The notes beneath the pieces are model-generated. The model made no database searches and was not told the origin of the DNA. It was given only the letters and a program-made list of their open reading frames with translations. This document shows positions 53,166 to 62,882 of a DNA stretch of 64,000 nt, in pieces (the stretch's first letter is position 1; each line of letters begins with the position of its first letter). The translations under genes were made by a program, and so were the position numbers. Source of the stretch: Neoroseomonas oryzicola (GTDB lineage Bacteria > Pseudomonadota > Alphaproteobacteria > Acetobacterales > Acetobacteraceae); contig NZ_JAAVUP010000001.1 in NCBI RefSeq assembly GCF_012163135.1, positions 1,178,001 to 1,242,000 of the forward strand. The letters are read 5' to 3'.

Positions 53166-54686
53166 TCAGCCTGGCGAGCCGCGCTCGCCGCGCAGGCGCA
53201 GCGGGACGAAGCGCTGCCCACCCTGGCCCTCGACGGCGAACAGCGCGACGCCGCGGTTCTGCTGGCGCAGCCGCGCGATGCGCTCCTGCACCTCGGCGGG
53301 CGTGGTTACGCGCTCCTGCTGCACCTCGACGATGACGTCGCCGGGGCGCAGTTCCCGCTCCGCGGCAGGGCTGTTCGGCGCGACCTCGACGATCACGACG
53401 CCGCGCTGCTCGGCCCGCAGGCTGAAGCGCTGGCGCAGTTCGTCCGTGATCGGCGCCACCAGCAGGCCGAGGCCCGTGAGCTCGACCGGACGGGCGGGCT
53501 CGGGCTGCGCGGGCTGGCCGCCGCCGGCCGCCTGGGCCTGCTCGGTCGGCAGCTCGCCGAGAGTGACGGTGACCGTCTCCTCCTTGCCGTCGCGCCAGAT
53601 CACCACCGGCACCTGCGCGCCGACCGTGTTGTCGGCGACGATGCGCGGCAGGTTGCGCATCTCGCGCACATCGGCGCCGTTGAAGCGCAGGATCACGTCG
53701 CCGGACCGGATGCCGGCCTTGGCCGCCGGTCCGTCATCCTGCGCGCGGGCGACCAGCGCGCCGCGCGCGCCTCCGGGCAGGCGCAGCGCCTCGGCGATCT
53801 CGTCCGTCACCTGCTGGATGTTCACGCCGAGCCAGCCGCGCCGCACGCGGCCGCCGTCGCGCAGCTGCGCGACGATGCGCTGGGCGAGGTTGGACGGGAT
53901 CGAGAAGCCGATGCCGATCGACCCGCCGGAGGGCGAGTAGATCGCCGTGTTGATGCCGATCACCTGGCCGGCCATGTTGAACAGCGGGCCGCCCGAATTG
54001 CCGCGGTTGATCGCGGCATCGGTCTGGATGAAGTCGTCATACAGACCCTGGCGGATGTCGCGCCCGCGGGCCGAGACGATGCCCGCCGTCACCGACCCGC
54101 CAAGGCCGAAGGGGTTGCCGATCGCGAGCACCCAGTCGCCGACCTGCGCCTCATCCGAATTGCCGAAGGTCACCGCGGTCAGCGGCTTGTCGGTGCGGAT
54201 GCGGAGCACCGCGATGTCGGTGCGCGGATCGGTGCCGAGCAGCTCCGCGCGGATCGAGGTGTTGTCGGACAGGATCACGTTGATCTCGTCCGCGCCGTCG
54301 ATGACGTGGTTGTTCGTCACGACGATGCCGGCCTGGGCGTCGATGATGAAGCCCGAGCCGAGCGACTGGCCGCGCCGCTGCGGGCGCTGCGGCTGCTGCG
54401 GCTGCTGCGGCCCGCCCTCGGGGCGGTTGCGGTTGAAGAAGTCGCGGAAGAATTCCTCGAAGGGGCTGCCAGGCGGGGCCTGCGGCACGTCCGGCGCGTC
54501 CGGGCGGCCGGGCCGCGCCTGAACCGCCTGGGTGGAGGAGATGTTCACCACCGCGGGCAGGAGCTGCCGCGCCAATGGCGCGAAGGTTTCTGGCGCGCGC
54601 TGCGCCTGGGCGGCCGGCGCCAGCGGTGCGACGGCCATGGCGGCGGCAAGGGCAAGGACGGCGAAGCGCATGCTGGGCAACCTCAT
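53166..54686 (-). CDS. Do-type periplasmic serine endoprotease
   Basis: A 506-residue DegP/DegQ-family protease with signal peptide (MRFAVLALAAAMAVAPLAPA, from an internal Met). The triad is His in VVTNNHVIDGADEI, Asp in LGTDPRTDIAVLRI, and Ser in AAINRGNSGGPLFNMAG. Two PDZ domains follow (about residues 280-370 and 410-495). A Gln/Pro linker (PQQPQQPQRPQRRG) precedes the catalytic core. It degrades or refolds misfolded envelope proteins. It lies on the same strand as hflK-hflC-DUF2065, a common arrangement. Start is either 54686 or 54671. Confidence 0.94.
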   Translation of the reverse strand: MRLPSMRFAVLALAAAMAVAPLAPAAQAQRAPETFAPLARQLLPAVVNISSTQAVQARPGRPDAPDVPQAPPGSPFEEFFRDFFNRNRPEGGPQQPQQPQRPQRRGQSLGSGFIIDAQAGIVVTNNHVIDGADEINVILSDNTSIRAELLGTDPRTDIAVLRIRTDKPLTAVTFGNSDEAQVGDWVLAIGNPFGLGGSVTAGIVSARGRDIRQGLYDDFIQTDAAINRGNSGGPLFNMAGQVIGINTAIYSPSGGSIGIGFSIPSNLAQRIVAQLRDGGRVRRGWLGVNIQQVTDEIAEALRLPGGARGALVARAQDDGPAAKAGIRSGDVILRFNGADVREMRNLPRIVADNTVGAQVPVVIWRDGKEETVTVTLGELPTEQAQAAGGGQPAQPEPARPVELTGLGLLVAPITDELRQRFSLRAEQRGVVIVEVAPNSPAAERELRPGDVIVEVQQERVTTPAEVQERIARLRQQNRGVALFAVEGQGGQRFVPLRLRGERGSPG

Positions 54687-54780
54687 GCGAGGACTCCGGT
54701 CGGGGTGAGCAAGTCGTGTGCCGCTCATCCCCTGCCAGGGGAAGCGGCCATCATGCATCGAAACGTTGCAGAGGGCACCA

Positions 54781-54972
54781 TCAGGCCTTCAGCAGCCAGG
54801 CCAGGCCGATGCCGAGCATGGCCGCGACCAGCCCGCCGACGCGCAGGCGCTGTTCCGGCGCCTCGGCCAGGCTTCGCAGCGCCCGGCGCATCGCGCCGGG
54901 GGCAACGGCATAGAGAAGGCCCTCCAGGGCGAGGACCACGGCCACGCCCTGGAGGAGGTTGATCAGTGTCAC
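54781..54972 (-). CDS. DUF2065 small membrane protein
   Basis: A 63-residue protein with two predicted helices (LLQGVAVVLALEGLLYAVAP and VGGLVAAMLGIGLAWLLKA). It matches DUF2065, which is regularly found between hflC and a Do-type protease. The GTG start overlaps the hflC stop as GTGA. It may act with HflKC in the membrane; no activity is known. Confidence 0.9.
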   Translation of the reverse strand: MTLINLLQGVAVVLALEGLLYAVAPGAMRRALRSLAEAPEQRLRVGGLVAAMLGIGLAWLLKA

Positions 54973-55892
54973 TGCACGGGCGCAGGCGCCGGCGCCTGCG
55001 CGGGCGCCTGACCGGGGCCCGGCGGCGGGCGGCCGCTGCTGTCCCGGAAGAACCGGAAGAACTCCAGCTCGGGGGTCATGACCATGCGGGTCGTGCCTTC
55101 CGAGAAGGCATCCCGGTAGGCCTGCATCGAACGCCAGAACTGGAAGAATTCGATGTCCTTGTTGAAGGCCTCCGCGACGATGCGGATCGCCTCCTGCTCA
55201 CCCTGGCCCCGCAGGATGTCGGCCTGGGCCTGGGCCTCGGCCAGCAGCACGGTGCGCTCGCGCTCGGCGCCGGCGCGGACGCGCTGGGCGACCTCGGCAC
55301 CTTCCGCGCGCGCTTCCCGGGCGACGCGCTCGCGCTCGGACTGCATGCGCGACAGGATCGCCTGGGTGTTCTCCTCCGGCAGGTCGGCGCGACGGATGCG
55401 GACGTCCACCACCTCGATGCCGAACTGGCGCGCCTCGGTGTTCACCTGCTGGCGGATCTCGGTCATGATTCGCGGGCGGTCGGTCGACAGCACCGACAGC
55501 AGCGGCTCGTTGCCGAGCACGCGGCGCAGCGAGGACGAGACGATCGAGTTCAGCCGAGCGCGGATGCCCTGCTCGGTCGCGCCGACCGTCTGGTAGAACA
55601 CCAGCGGGTCGATGATCCGGTAGCGGGTGAAGCTGTCCACGATCAGGCGGCGCTGGTCGCCCAGGATCACTTCCTCGCCGGGCGCATCGAAGTCGAGCAG
55701 CCGGCGGTCGAAGGTGATGACCGACTGGATGAAGGGCAGCTTGTAGTGCAGCCCCGGCTCGCGGATGACGCGGATCGGCTGGCCGAACTGCGTGATCAGC
55801 ACCTGCTGCGTCTGGTGCACGGTGAACAGCGAGGAGGCGGCCGTGACGACGATCGCGGCGAGCACCCCGAGCAGGATGAAGGTGCGGTTCAT
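54969..55892 (-). CDS. hflC: HflC, FtsH protease modulator
   Basis: A 307-residue SPFH/prohibitin-domain protein with one N-terminal transmembrane helix (FILLGVLAAIVVTAASSLFT). FTVHQTQQVLITQFGQPIRV starts the SPFH domain, and REARAEGAEVAQRVRAGAER lies in the long coiled coil. HflC pairs with HflK in a large membrane cage that encloses FtsH. The C-terminus is Pro/Ala/Gln-rich. It overlaps hflK by 4 nt (ATGA). Confidence 0.97.
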   Translation of the reverse strand: MNRTFILLGVLAAIVVTAASSLFTVHQTQQVLITQFGQPIRVIREPGLHYKLPFIQSVITFDRRLLDFDAPGEEVILGDQRRLIVDSFTRYRIIDPLVFYQTVGATEQGIRARLNSIVSSSLRRVLGNEPLLSVLSTDRPRIMTEIRQQVNTEARQFGIEVVDVRIRRADLPEENTQAILSRMQSERERVAREARAEGAEVAQRVRAGAERERTVLLAEAQAQADILRGQGEQEAIRIVAEAFNKDIEFFQFWRSMQAYRDAFSEGTTRMVMTPELEFFRFFRDSSGRPPPGPGQAPAQAPAPAPVQ

Positions 55893-57106
55893 CGCGTCGC
55901 CCCCGGATTGCGGGTTTGCACGGTGCCCTGGCCCTGCGGCAGGGCGGGCAGCGCCTGCGGCCTTGCGGTGGGCAGTTGCGCCTGCCCCGGGCGGGGCGCG
56001 GCGGCGCCTTCGCCGAGCGGCAGGAAGGGCACGACGCCCTGCAGGCGATCATCGACGATGATCATCGGGTTGCGCCGCAGGATGTCCTCCATGGTCTCGA
56101 GGTAGAGCCGCCGCGTGGTCACGTCCGGCGCCGCCTGGTAGGCCGCGAGCACGCTGTTGAAGCGCGCCGCCTCGCCGCGGGCGCGGGCGATCTGGCTCTC
56201 GCGCACGCCCTGGGCTTCCTGGACCAGGCGCTCGGCTTCGCCGCGGGCGCGGGGGATGATGTCGTTGCGGAAGGATTCCGCCTCGTTGCGGGCGCGTTCG
56301 CGGTCGGCGTTGGCGCGCTGCACGTCGCGGAAGGCGTCGATCACCTGCGCCGGCGGATCAACCTTCTGCAGCTGGACCTGCACGATCTCGATGCCCGCGC
56401 GGTACTGGTCCATGATCGCCTGCGTGCCGCGGCGCACTTCCTGCTCGATCTGGGCGCGCGCCTCGGTCAGCGCGGGCTGGATCGGGGTTCGGCCGATCAC
56501 CTCGCGCATCACGGATTCAGCCGCGGACTTCACCGTGCTTTCCGGATTGCGCGTGTTGAACAGGAATTCCCCGGCATCGCGGATGCGCCAGAATACGGCG
56601 ACGTCGATGTCGATGATGTTCTCGTCGCCCGTGAGCATGAGCGATTCGGCCAGCACGTCGCGCGCCGGCTGCACCCGCCCGCCCATCACCGGGGTGTCGG
56701 AGGCACCGATGAAGCCGATGTCGACGCGGTTGATGCGCGTCACTCGCGGCGTCGTCACGGTCTCGACCGGCCAGGGGATGTGGTAGTTCAGGCCGGGCGG
56801 GGCGGTGCGGTCGAAGGCGCCGAAGCGCATCACCACGCCCTGTTCGTCCGGCTGCACGCGATAGAAGCCCGAGGCCGCCCAGACGGCGACTACCAGCACG
56901 CCCAGCAGCGCGATGCCCTTGCCGCCACCCCGCGGCAGGTAGCGGCGGACCGCGTCCTGCGCCTGGCGGATCATGTCGTCGAGGTCGGGGCCACGGCCAC
57001 TGCCGGGGGGGCCTCCGCCGCCACCAGGCGGGGGCGGCGAGCCCCACGGCCCGCCGGGCCGTGGATTCCCCCAGGGACTTTGGCCGCCGCTGTTGTTCCA
57101 GGGCAT
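55889..57106 (-). CDS. hflK: HflK, FtsH protease modulator
   Basis: A 405-residue partner of HflC. The N-terminus is a Gly/Pro-rich cytoplasmic stretch (MPWNNSGGQSPWGNPRPG), followed by a transmembrane helix (GKGIALLGVLVVAVWAASGF) and an SPFH domain starting YRVQPDEQGVVMRFGAFDRT. The helical region (RDVQRANADRERARNEAESF) and a Pro/Gln-rich C-terminus follow. It begins at the usual MPWN start. It is divergent from mrp, and the 182-bp spacer should hold both promoters. Confidence 0.96.
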   Translation of the reverse strand: MPWNNSGGQSPWGNPRPGGPWGSPPPPGGGGGPPGSGRGPDLDDMIRQAQDAVRRYLPRGGGKGIALLGVLVVAVWAASGFYRVQPDEQGVVMRFGAFDRTAPPGLNYHIPWPVETVTTPRVTRINRVDIGFIGASDTPVMGGRVQPARDVLAESLMLTGDENIIDIDVAVFWRIRDAGEFLFNTRNPESTVKSAAESVMREVIGRTPIQPALTEARAQIEQEVRRGTQAIMDQYRAGIEIVQVQLQKVDPPAQVIDAFRDVQRANADRERARNEAESFRNDIIPRARGEAERLVQEAQGVRESQIARARGEAARFNSVLAAYQAAPDVTTRRLYLETMEDILRRNPMIIVDDRLQGVVPFLPLGEGAAAPRPGQAQLPTARPQALPALPQGQGTVQTRNPGATR

Positions 57107-57288
57107 TCGAGAATGGGCCTCCCAGCAGAAGCAGTGGTGACGTCTCACCCGCCGCCTGCCATGAGGGGTGCAAGCGAACCGGCGCCCGACCATATGGACG
57201 CCGGCCGGGTGCCGGGGAGCCGCCTGAAGATGTAAGGCAACCTCGCCCGCCGCGCCGATATTGTCCAGGAACGAGGGCTTTTCAAGCA

Positions 57289-58395
57289 ATGGCTCAGACT
57301 TTGGCGGAAGCGGTGATGTCTGCTCTCCGCGCCGTGAAGGACCCGGCGACGGGCCAGGACGTGGTCGCAGCGGGCATGGTGCAGGGCCTCGCCGCCCGCG
57401 ACGGCATGGTGCAGTTTTCGTTGCAGGTTCCGCGCGAACGCGCCGCCCAGCTCGAACCCCTCCGCATCGCCGCGCAGAAGGCCGCCGCCGCGGTGCCCGG
57501 CGTGCTCAACGCGACCGTGGTCCTGACCGCGCATCGCGACGCCGCGCCGCAGCCGGCCACGCCGCGCCAGGCCGCCCGCGCGCCCTCGGGCCAGGGCCCG
57601 ATGCTGCTGCCCGAGGTCGGGGCAATCGTCGCGGTGGCCTCCGGCAAGGGCGGCGTCGGCAAGTCCACCACCGCGGTGAACCTCGCCGTGGCTCTCGCCG
57701 CGCAGGGGCTGAAGGTCGGGCTGCTGGACGCCGACATCTACGGCCCCTCCCTGCCGCAGATGCTCGGCACGCGGGAGAAGCCGCGTGCCACCGGCCAGCG
57801 CATCACGCCGCTGTCGCGCTGGGGCCTCAAGGCGATGTCGATCGGCTTCCTCGTCGAGGAGGAGACGCCGATGATCTGGCGCGGCCCGATGGTGATGGGC
57901 GCGCTCGAGCAGATGATGGGCCAGGTGGACTGGGGCGCCCTCGACATCATGATCGTCGACATGCCGCCCGGGACCGGCGACGCCCAGCTGACCATGTCCC
58001 AGCGCGTGCCGCTCGCGGGCGCGGTGATCGTCTCGACACCCCAGGACGTCGCCCTGCTCGACGCCCGCCGCGGCGTGCGGATGTTCGAGAAGGTGAACGT
58101 TCCGGTCCTCGGGCTGATCGAGAACATGTCCTATTTCTGCTGCCCGAACTGCAACCACCGCACCGACCTGTTCGGCCATGGCGGGGCGAAGCGGGAGGCC
58201 GAGCGGCTCGGCGTCGAGTTCCTTGGCGAACTGCCGCTCAAGCTCGCCATCCGCGAACTGGCGGACGCCGGCACGCCGATCGTGACGGCGATGCCCGAGA
58301 CCGAGGAAGCAGCGACCTACCGCCGCATCGCCGCCCGTGTCTACGAAAAGGCCCGGGCCAAGGCCGAGGCCGGCCCGGCCATCGTCCTCGACTGA
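57289..58395 (+). CDS. mrp: Iron-sulfur cluster carrier Mrp/ApbC
   Basis: A 368-residue P-loop protein of the Mrp/NBP35 family. An N-terminal MIP18-like domain ([20 protein letters not shown]) is joined to the ATPase, with the deviant Walker [37 protein letters not shown] as switch I, and [13 protein letters not shown]. The CxxC that binds the bridging cluster is in [12 protein letters not shown]. It delivers Fe-S clusters in the cytosol; the next gene, ilvD, encodes an Fe-S enzyme. Confidence 0.95.
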   Translation: MAQTLAEAVMSALRAVKDPATGQDVVAAGMVQGLAARDGMVQFSLQVPRERAAQLEPLRIAAQKAAAAVPGVLNATVVLTAHRDAAPQPATPRQAARAPSGQGPMLLPEVGAIVAVASGKGGVGKSTTAVNLAVALAAQGLKVGLLDADIYGPSLPQMLGTREKPRATGQRITPLSRWGLKAMSIGFLVEEETPMIWRGPMVMGALEQMMGQVDWGALDIMIVDMPPGTGDAQLTMSQRVPLAGAVIVSTPQDVALLDARRGVRMFEKVNVPVLGLIENMSYFCCPNCNHRTDLFGHGGAKREAERLGVEFLGELPLKLAIRELADAGTPIVTAMPETEEAATYRRIAARVYEKARAKAEAGPAIVLD

Positions 58396-58469
58396 TCCAC
58401 CGTTTTGGCGCGGGCCCCAACCGCGCTAAACCCCTGCCCCGACAGACGACGCCACCGAGGAAACCCCGC

Positions 58470-60326
58470 ATGCCGCAGTACCGTTCCCGCACCACCACCC
58501 ATGGCCGCAACATGGCCGGCGCGCGGGGCCTCTGGCGCGCGACGGGGATGAAGGACGGCGACTTCGGCAAGCCGATCATCGCCATCGCCAATTCCTTCAC
58601 CCAGTTCGTCCCCGGCCATGTCCACCTCAAGGACCTCGGCCAGCTGGTCGCGCGGGAGATCGAGAAGGCCGGCGGCGTCGCCAAGGAATTCAACACCATC
58701 GCGGTCGATGACGGCATCGCCATGGGCCATGACGGCATGCTCTACAGCCTGCCGTCGCGCGAGCTCATCGCCGATGCCGTCGAATACATGGTCAACGCGC
58801 ATTGCGCCGACGCGCTCGTTTGCATCTCCAACTGCGACAAGATCACGCCGGGTATGCTGATGGCCGCGATGCGGCTCAACATCCCGACCGTCTTCGTCTC
58901 GGGCGGGCCGATGGAAGCGGGCAAGGTCGTCCATCGCGGCGTGAAGCGCTCGGTCGACCTGATCGACGCCATGATCGTCGCCGCCGACAGCTCCGTGACC
59001 GACGAGGAAGTCCAGGTCATCGAGCGCTCCGCCTGCCCGACCTGCGGGTCCTGCTCGGGCATGTTCACCGCCAATTCGATGAACTGCCTCACCGAGGCGC
59101 TGGGCCTGGCGCTCCCCGGCAACGGCACCGTCGTCGCGACCCATGCCGACCGCGAGCAGCTCTTTCTCGAGGCCGGTCGCCGGATCGTCGAGATCACGCG
59201 CCGCCACTACGAGACCGACGATTTCTCGGTCCTGCCGCGCTCGATCGCGACCTTCACCGCCTTCGAGAACGCGATGACGCTCGACATCGCCATGGGCGGG
59301 TCGACCAACACGGTGCTCCACCTCCTCGCCGCCGCCCAGGAAGGCGAGGTGCCCTTCACCATGGCCGACATCGACCGGCTGTCGCGCCGCGTGCCGGTGC
59401 TCTGCAAGGTCGCGCCCTCGGTTCAGAACGTCCATGTCGAGGACGTCCACCATGCCGGCGGCATCATGGGCATCCTGGGCGAGCTCGACCGCGCCGGGTT
59501 GATCGACACCTCGGTCTCCCGCGTGGATGCGCCGAGCCTCGCCGAGGCGCTCACCGAATGGGACGTGAAGCGCGCCCCGTCCGAGGCGGTGCAGACCTTC
59601 TACCGCGCCGCCCCCGGCGGCATCCCGACCACCGTCGCCTTCAGCCAGTCCGCGCGCTTCGAGACGCTCGACCTCGACCGCGCGACGGGCGTGATCCGCG
59701 ACTTCGAGCACGCCTTCTCGAAGGATGGCGGCCTCGCGGTGCTGTTCGGCAACATCGCCGAGGAAGGCTGCATCGTGAAGACGGCGGGCGTGGACGCCTC
59801 GATCCTCAAGTTCACCGGCCCGGCGCGCGTCTTCGAAAGCCAGGACGCGGCGGTCGAGGGCATCCTCGGCGGTAGCGTGAAGGCCGGCGAGGTCGTGCTG
59901 GTCCGCTACGAAGGCCCGCGCGGCGGCCCGGGGATGCAGGAGATGCTGTATCCGACGAGCTACCTGAAGTCGAAGGGCCTCGGGAAGACCTGCGCGCTGG
60001 TGACGGATGGCCGCTTCTCGGGCGGCTCCTCGGGCCTGTCGATCGGGCATTGCTCCCCGGAAGCGGCCGAGGGCGGCACCATCGGCCTGGTCGAGGACGG
60101 CGACATCATCGAGATCGACATCCCGGCCCGACGCCTGCACCTCGCGGTGTCGGACGAGGTGCTGGGCCAGCGCCGCGCGGCGATGGAAGCGAAGGGTGCG
60201 GATGCCTGGCAGCCGGCCGCCCCGCGCAAGCGCAACGTGACCGCGGCGCTGAAGGCCTATGCGGCGCTGACGACCAGCGCGTCGCGCGGCGCGGTGCGTG
60301 ACGTCTCGGGCGTCCGCCGCCGCTGA
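58470..60326 (+). CDS. ilvD: Dihydroxy-acid dehydratase
   Basis: A 618-residue Fe-S enzyme that makes 2-oxo acids in valine, leucine and isoleucine synthesis. Cluster ligands lie in [16 protein letters not shown] and [20 protein letters not shown], and [19 protein letters not shown] is a family motif. The C-terminal [20 protein letters not shown] matches the substrate region. It completes the set with ilvB, ilvN, ilvC and leuA in this window. It lies 74 bp after mrp and ends at a 13-bp stem. No leader peptide is evident before it. Confidence 0.98.
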   Translation: MPQYRSRTTTHGRNMAGARGLWRATGMKDGDFGKPIIAIANSFTQFVPGHVHLKDLGQLVAREIEKAGGVAKEFNTIAVDDGIAMGHDGMLYSLPSRELIADAVEYMVNAHCADALVCISNCDKITPGMLMAAMRLNIPTVFVSGGPMEAGKVVHRGVKRSVDLIDAMIVAADSSVTDEEVQVIERSACPTCGSCSGMFTANSMNCLTEALGLALPGNGTVVATHADREQLFLEAGRRIVEITRRHYETDDFSVLPRSIATFTAFENAMTLDIAMGGSTNTVLHLLAAAQEGEVPFTMADIDRLSRRVPVLCKVAPSVQNVHVEDVHHAGGIMGILGELDRAGLIDTSVSRVDAPSLAEALTEWDVKRAPSEAVQTFYRAAPGGIPTTVAFSQSARFETLDLDRATGVIRDFEHAFSKDGGLAVLFGNIAEEGCIVKTAGVDASILKFTGPARVFESQDAAVEGILGGSVKAGEVVLVRYEGPRGGPGMQEMLYPTSYLKSKGLGKTCALVTDGRFSGGSSGLSIGHCSPEAAEGGTIGLVEDGDIIEIDIPARRLHLAVSDEVLGQRRAAMEAKGADAWQPAAPRKRNVTAALKAYAALTTSASRGAVRDVSGVRRR

Positions 60327-60332
60327 CGACGG

Positions 60333-60365
60333 CGCCCCGGCCGCGGGGGAAACGCGGCCGGGGCG
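60333..60365. terminator. Strong hairpin between ilvD and the DoxX-like gene
   Basis: CGCCCCGGCCGCG pairs perfectly with CGCGGCCGGGGCG (13 bp) around a GGGGAAA loop, between two convergent genes. It is the longest perfect stem I found in a terminator position in the window. Confidence 0.7.
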
Positions 60366-60371
60366 GAGGCC

Positions 60372-60830
60372 CTATCCGATGCGGGGGGCCGGCACCGGCA
60401 GGCCGAAGCGCGAGGCGACGGCGAAGATCTCCTGCCGGTGCGCATAGGCGACGAGCGCGCCCATGCACCAGGTGAAGATCGCCTCCTTGAACAGCTGCCC
60501 ACCGTCGCCGTAGGGGTCGATGCCGATCGGCCCGATGGTGTGGAAGAAGATCGCGCCGGACATCAGCCCGATCGTCAGCAGCCCGCCCCAGGCCCGCGTC
60601 AGCGGCACCAGCACGAGAACCGAGGCGAGGATCTCCATGCTCGCGACCGTGAGGCGGAACGGCTTCTCGTAGGCGGGAATGCCGAACCAGTCGGCGAGCG
60701 GCTGGAAGATGTAATTCACCGAGCCCGGATGCCCGGTGAGCTTGTACTGCTCGTACCAGAGGAATTCGTAGGCGATCCAGATCGCCGCCGGCCAGGCGAG
60801 CCAGCGGAGGATGCGGTCGGTGCGCGTCAT
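60372..60830 (-). CDS. DoxX-like membrane protein
   Basis: A 152-residue protein with four predicted transmembrane helices (for example ILASVLVLVPLTRAWGGLLT and LLTIGLMSGAIFFHTIGPIG). The YEQYKLTGHPGSVNYIFQPL loop and the overall topology resemble the DoxX/DUF417 group, which has loose roles in redox or detoxification. It stands alone between the ilvD terminator and a small membrane protein gene, on the minus strand. The exact function is unknown. Confidence 0.65.
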   Translation of the reverse strand: MTRTDRILRWLAWPAAIWIAYEFLWYEQYKLTGHPGSVNYIFQPLADWFGIPAYEKPFRLTVASMEILASVLVLVPLTRAWGGLLTIGLMSGAIFFHTIGPIGIDPYGDGGQLFKEAIFTWCMGALVAYAHRQEIFAVASRFGLPVPAPRIG

Positions 60831-60899
60831 GGGCGTGCTCCCTTGGGCGGATGTGCCCTGGGATTCGCCGCTGCGCAGGCAACGGTTACGCGGGGCGTT

Positions 60900-61127
60900 T
60901 CAGCGCCGGATCGTCATCCGCCCGACCACGAAGCCGAAGGCGAAGGTGCCGAGCAGGATGGCGCCAATATCCCCCACCATGGCATGCGCCAGCGGCAGCC
61001 CGACCAGCAGCGCGAGGGTGAAGCCGGCGATGAAGATCCAGCGCCGCGCCGCGGGCGACAATCCTGTCGCCTTCTTTCCCTTGCGCGCCGGCGCCGCGGT
61101 ACGCCGGCCCTTGGCCGCGCCGCTCAT
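60900..61127 (-). CDS. Small membrane protein of unknown function
   Basis: A 75-residue protein: a basic N-terminus (KGRRTAAPARKGKK) followed by two predicted helices (WIFIAGFTLALLVGLPLAHA and DIGAILLGTFAFGFVVG). I do not recognise a family. Its start overlaps the stop of the HD-domain gene as ATGA, so it is made from the same message as thyX and the HD protein. Confidence 0.7.
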   Translation of the reverse strand: MSGAAKGRRTAAPARKGKKATGLSPAARRWIFIAGFTLALLVGLPLAHAMVGDIGAILLGTFAFGFVVGRMTIRR

Positions 61128-61729
61128 GCCTCCGGCCCGAGCAGGGCCTCCGCCTCTGCCCGGTCATAGAGCCGGCCGATCAGCGCGGCGAAGACCGGGT
61201 CGACCTGCATCGCCGGGGTCATGCGCGGCAGGGTGTCGGCGCGGCTGACGCCGTGTTCCTTCCAGGCGATCCCGCCGGTCATCACGTTCTGCAGGAAGCC
61301 CTGCATGCGGTCGCAGGCCATGGCGAAGCGGGCCTCGGGCGTCTCCCCGGCCTCGAATTCCTCCCACAGCGCGCGCAGCCGCCCGCCGAGGTCACCGGGC
61401 AGCAGGCCGAACACCGTCTCGGCCGCCGCGGCCTCGCGCGCCGCCTGCGTCGCGCGGCCGGCGAGGTCATAGGCGAAGGTATCGCCGGCCTCGATCTCCA
61501 CCAGGTCGTGGATCGCGACCATCATCAGCGCGCGGCCCAGATCGACCGGCTCGGCCACCTCGGCATGCAGAAGCGTGCCGATCAGCGCGAGCGACCAGCA
61601 ATGCTCGGCGCTGTTCTCCCGCCGCGTCGCGCCGTCCGGCAGCACGACCCGCCCGCGCCGCTCGACCGTCTTCAGCCGGTCTGCGAGCGCGAGGAAGTCG
61701 AGGATCGCCGCGGCGCGCTCAGGCTGCAT
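61124..61729 (-). CDS. HD domain phosphohydrolase (YfbR/HDDC2-like nucleotidase)
   Basis: A 201-residue HD-fold enzyme. [19 protein letters not shown] gives the first His, [13 protein letters not shown] gives the HD pair, and KEHGV with [20 protein letters not shown] closes the domain. YfbR-like members dephosphorylate deoxynucleoside monophosphates; HDDC2 is the eukaryotic relative. It overlaps thyX by 11 nt on the same strand, so both probably act in dUMP/dTMP metabolism. Confidence 0.87.
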   Translation of the reverse strand: MQPERAAAILDFLALADRLKTVERRGRVVLPDGATRRENSAEHCWSLALIGTLLHAEVAEPVDLGRALMMVAIHDLVEIEAGDTFAYDLAGRATQAAREAAAAETVFGLLPGDLGGRLRALWEEFEAGETPEARFAMACDRMQGFLQNVMTGGIAWKEHGVSRADTLPRMTPAMQVDPVFAALIGRLYDRAEAEALLGPEA

Positions 61730-62660
61730 CTCGGCCGAGGGTCTCCATCAACTCGCGCCATTCCCGCTTCGACAAGCCCGAGCCCTCCTGCGTGACGTTC
61801 TCGCCGGCCAGCATCCGCTTCACGATGCCCATCATCTGCGCGGACAGCGTGACGGCGCCCAGCCGGTAGTCCCGGAAGGCGTCGTAGGCCATCGGCACCC
61901 AGGCCTTCACGGTGTCGAGCATCGCTTCGGCATAGACGCGGATCTCGTACTGCGCATGGGCGTCGGCGCGCAGCGACAGGAAGTGCAGCAGATTGTGCAG
62001 GTCGGTCTTCCAGTACCACTGCGTATAGGCGTTGAGCGTGAGGTTCATGCGCGCCAGTTCGCGCGCCAGGCCCTGCCGGCCGGGGTCGCGCTTCTGCCCG
62101 TCATCGTCCTCGTTCAGCATCTCGAGGTAATGGTCGTAGTTGCGCGTCGCGTCCTCGCGCAGCAGGTCGAGTACGCGCGCGGCTTCCTCGCCTTCCAGGA
62201 CATCGCCGCGCCCCTGCCGGTTCACCACCGACTGCGCTGCCAGGTGATCCGGCCCCGGGATGTAGAACTCCCGGTCGAGGATCGAGTAGCGCGCGGAATA
62301 CTCGTTCACGTTCGCGGTGCGGTGGCGGATCCACTGCCGCGCCACGAAGATCGGCAGCTTCACGTGGTACTTGATCTCGCACATCTCGAACGGCGTCGAA
62401 TGGCGGTGCCGCATGAGGTAGCGGATCAGGCCGCGATCCTCGTTGGCCGCGCGGGTGCCGCGCCCGTAGGACACGCGCGCCGCCTGCACGATGGCGGCAT
62501 CGTCGCCCATGTAGTCGATGACGCGCACGAAGCCGTGGTCGAGCACCGGGATCGCCTGGAAGAGCATCGCCTCGAGCGCCGGCACGGTGGGCCGGCGCGT
62601 GCGGCCCTCGGCGGCGCGCGCGGCGTCGATTTCCTGCTGCTGTTCCGCGGTCAGCGCCAT
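61719..62660 (-). CDS. thyX: Flavin-dependent thymidylate synthase
   Basis: A 313-residue enzyme that methylates dUMP to dTMP using FAD, NADPH and methylene-tetrahydrofolate. The ThyX motif is [15 protein letters not shown], just after [34 protein letters not shown] is the preceding FAD/dUMP segment. Its presence suggests the organism lacks or does not rely on ThyA. The gene overlaps the HD protein and is divergent from the M20 amidohydrolase across 222 bp. Confidence 0.97.
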   Translation of the reverse strand: MALTAEQQQEIDAARAAEGRTRRPTVPALEAMLFQAIPVLDHGFVRVIDYMGDDAAIVQAARVSYGRGTRAANEDRGLIRYLMRHRHSTPFEMCEIKYHVKLPIFVARQWIRHRTANVNEYSARYSILDREFYIPGPDHLAAQSVVNRQGRGDVLEGEEAARVLDLLREDATRNYDHYLEMLNEDDDGQKRDPGRQGLARELARMNLTLNAYTQWYWKTDLHNLLHFLSLRADAHAQYEIRVYAEAMLDTVKAWVPMAYDAFRDYRLGAVTLSAQMMGIVKRMLAGENVTQEGSGLSKREWRELMETLGRDAA

Positions 62661-62777
62661 GCCGGCCCCCTGTAGGTCGAGTCCTGCCTAATAGGGGGCC
62701 GGAGCCGAGTCGTCACAGCCTCCCCCGCCCAGGTGACGAAAGACCCTTGGAAACCAATCCCCTAAGTCCCCGCGGGT

Positions 62778-62799
62778 CCAGGGGACCGCAGTCCCCTGG
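62778..62799 (+). repeat. Hairpin in the thyX/amidohydrolase spacer
   Basis: CCAGGGGAC, loop CGCA, GTCCCCTGG: a perfect 9-bp stem upstream of the amidohydrolase gene. Its setting (a TTGGAAACC box, hairpin, GGCGGGG, second hairpin) is like that at 22473-22527. Confidence 0.55.
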
Positions 62800-62815
62800 C
62801 GGGGGAGCCCGAGGC

Positions 62816-62842
62816 GGCGGCGCCCCCTCGACGGGCGCCGCC
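62816..62842 (+). repeat. Second hairpin in the amidohydrolase leader
   Basis: GGCGGCGCCC, loop CCTCGAC, GGGCGCCGCC: a perfect 10-bp stem 40 nt before the start codon. It may fold in the leader RNA or be part of a REP-like element. Confidence 0.55.
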
Positions 62843-62882
62843 CCCCGCCGCACCATGCCCTCCGTCAAACACGGAACCGCCC

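Noticed and set aside
58396..58469. Leader peptide or attenuator before ilvD
   Set aside because: The 74-bp gap has no frame with Leu, Ile or Val codon runs and no terminator-like stem with a T-run.
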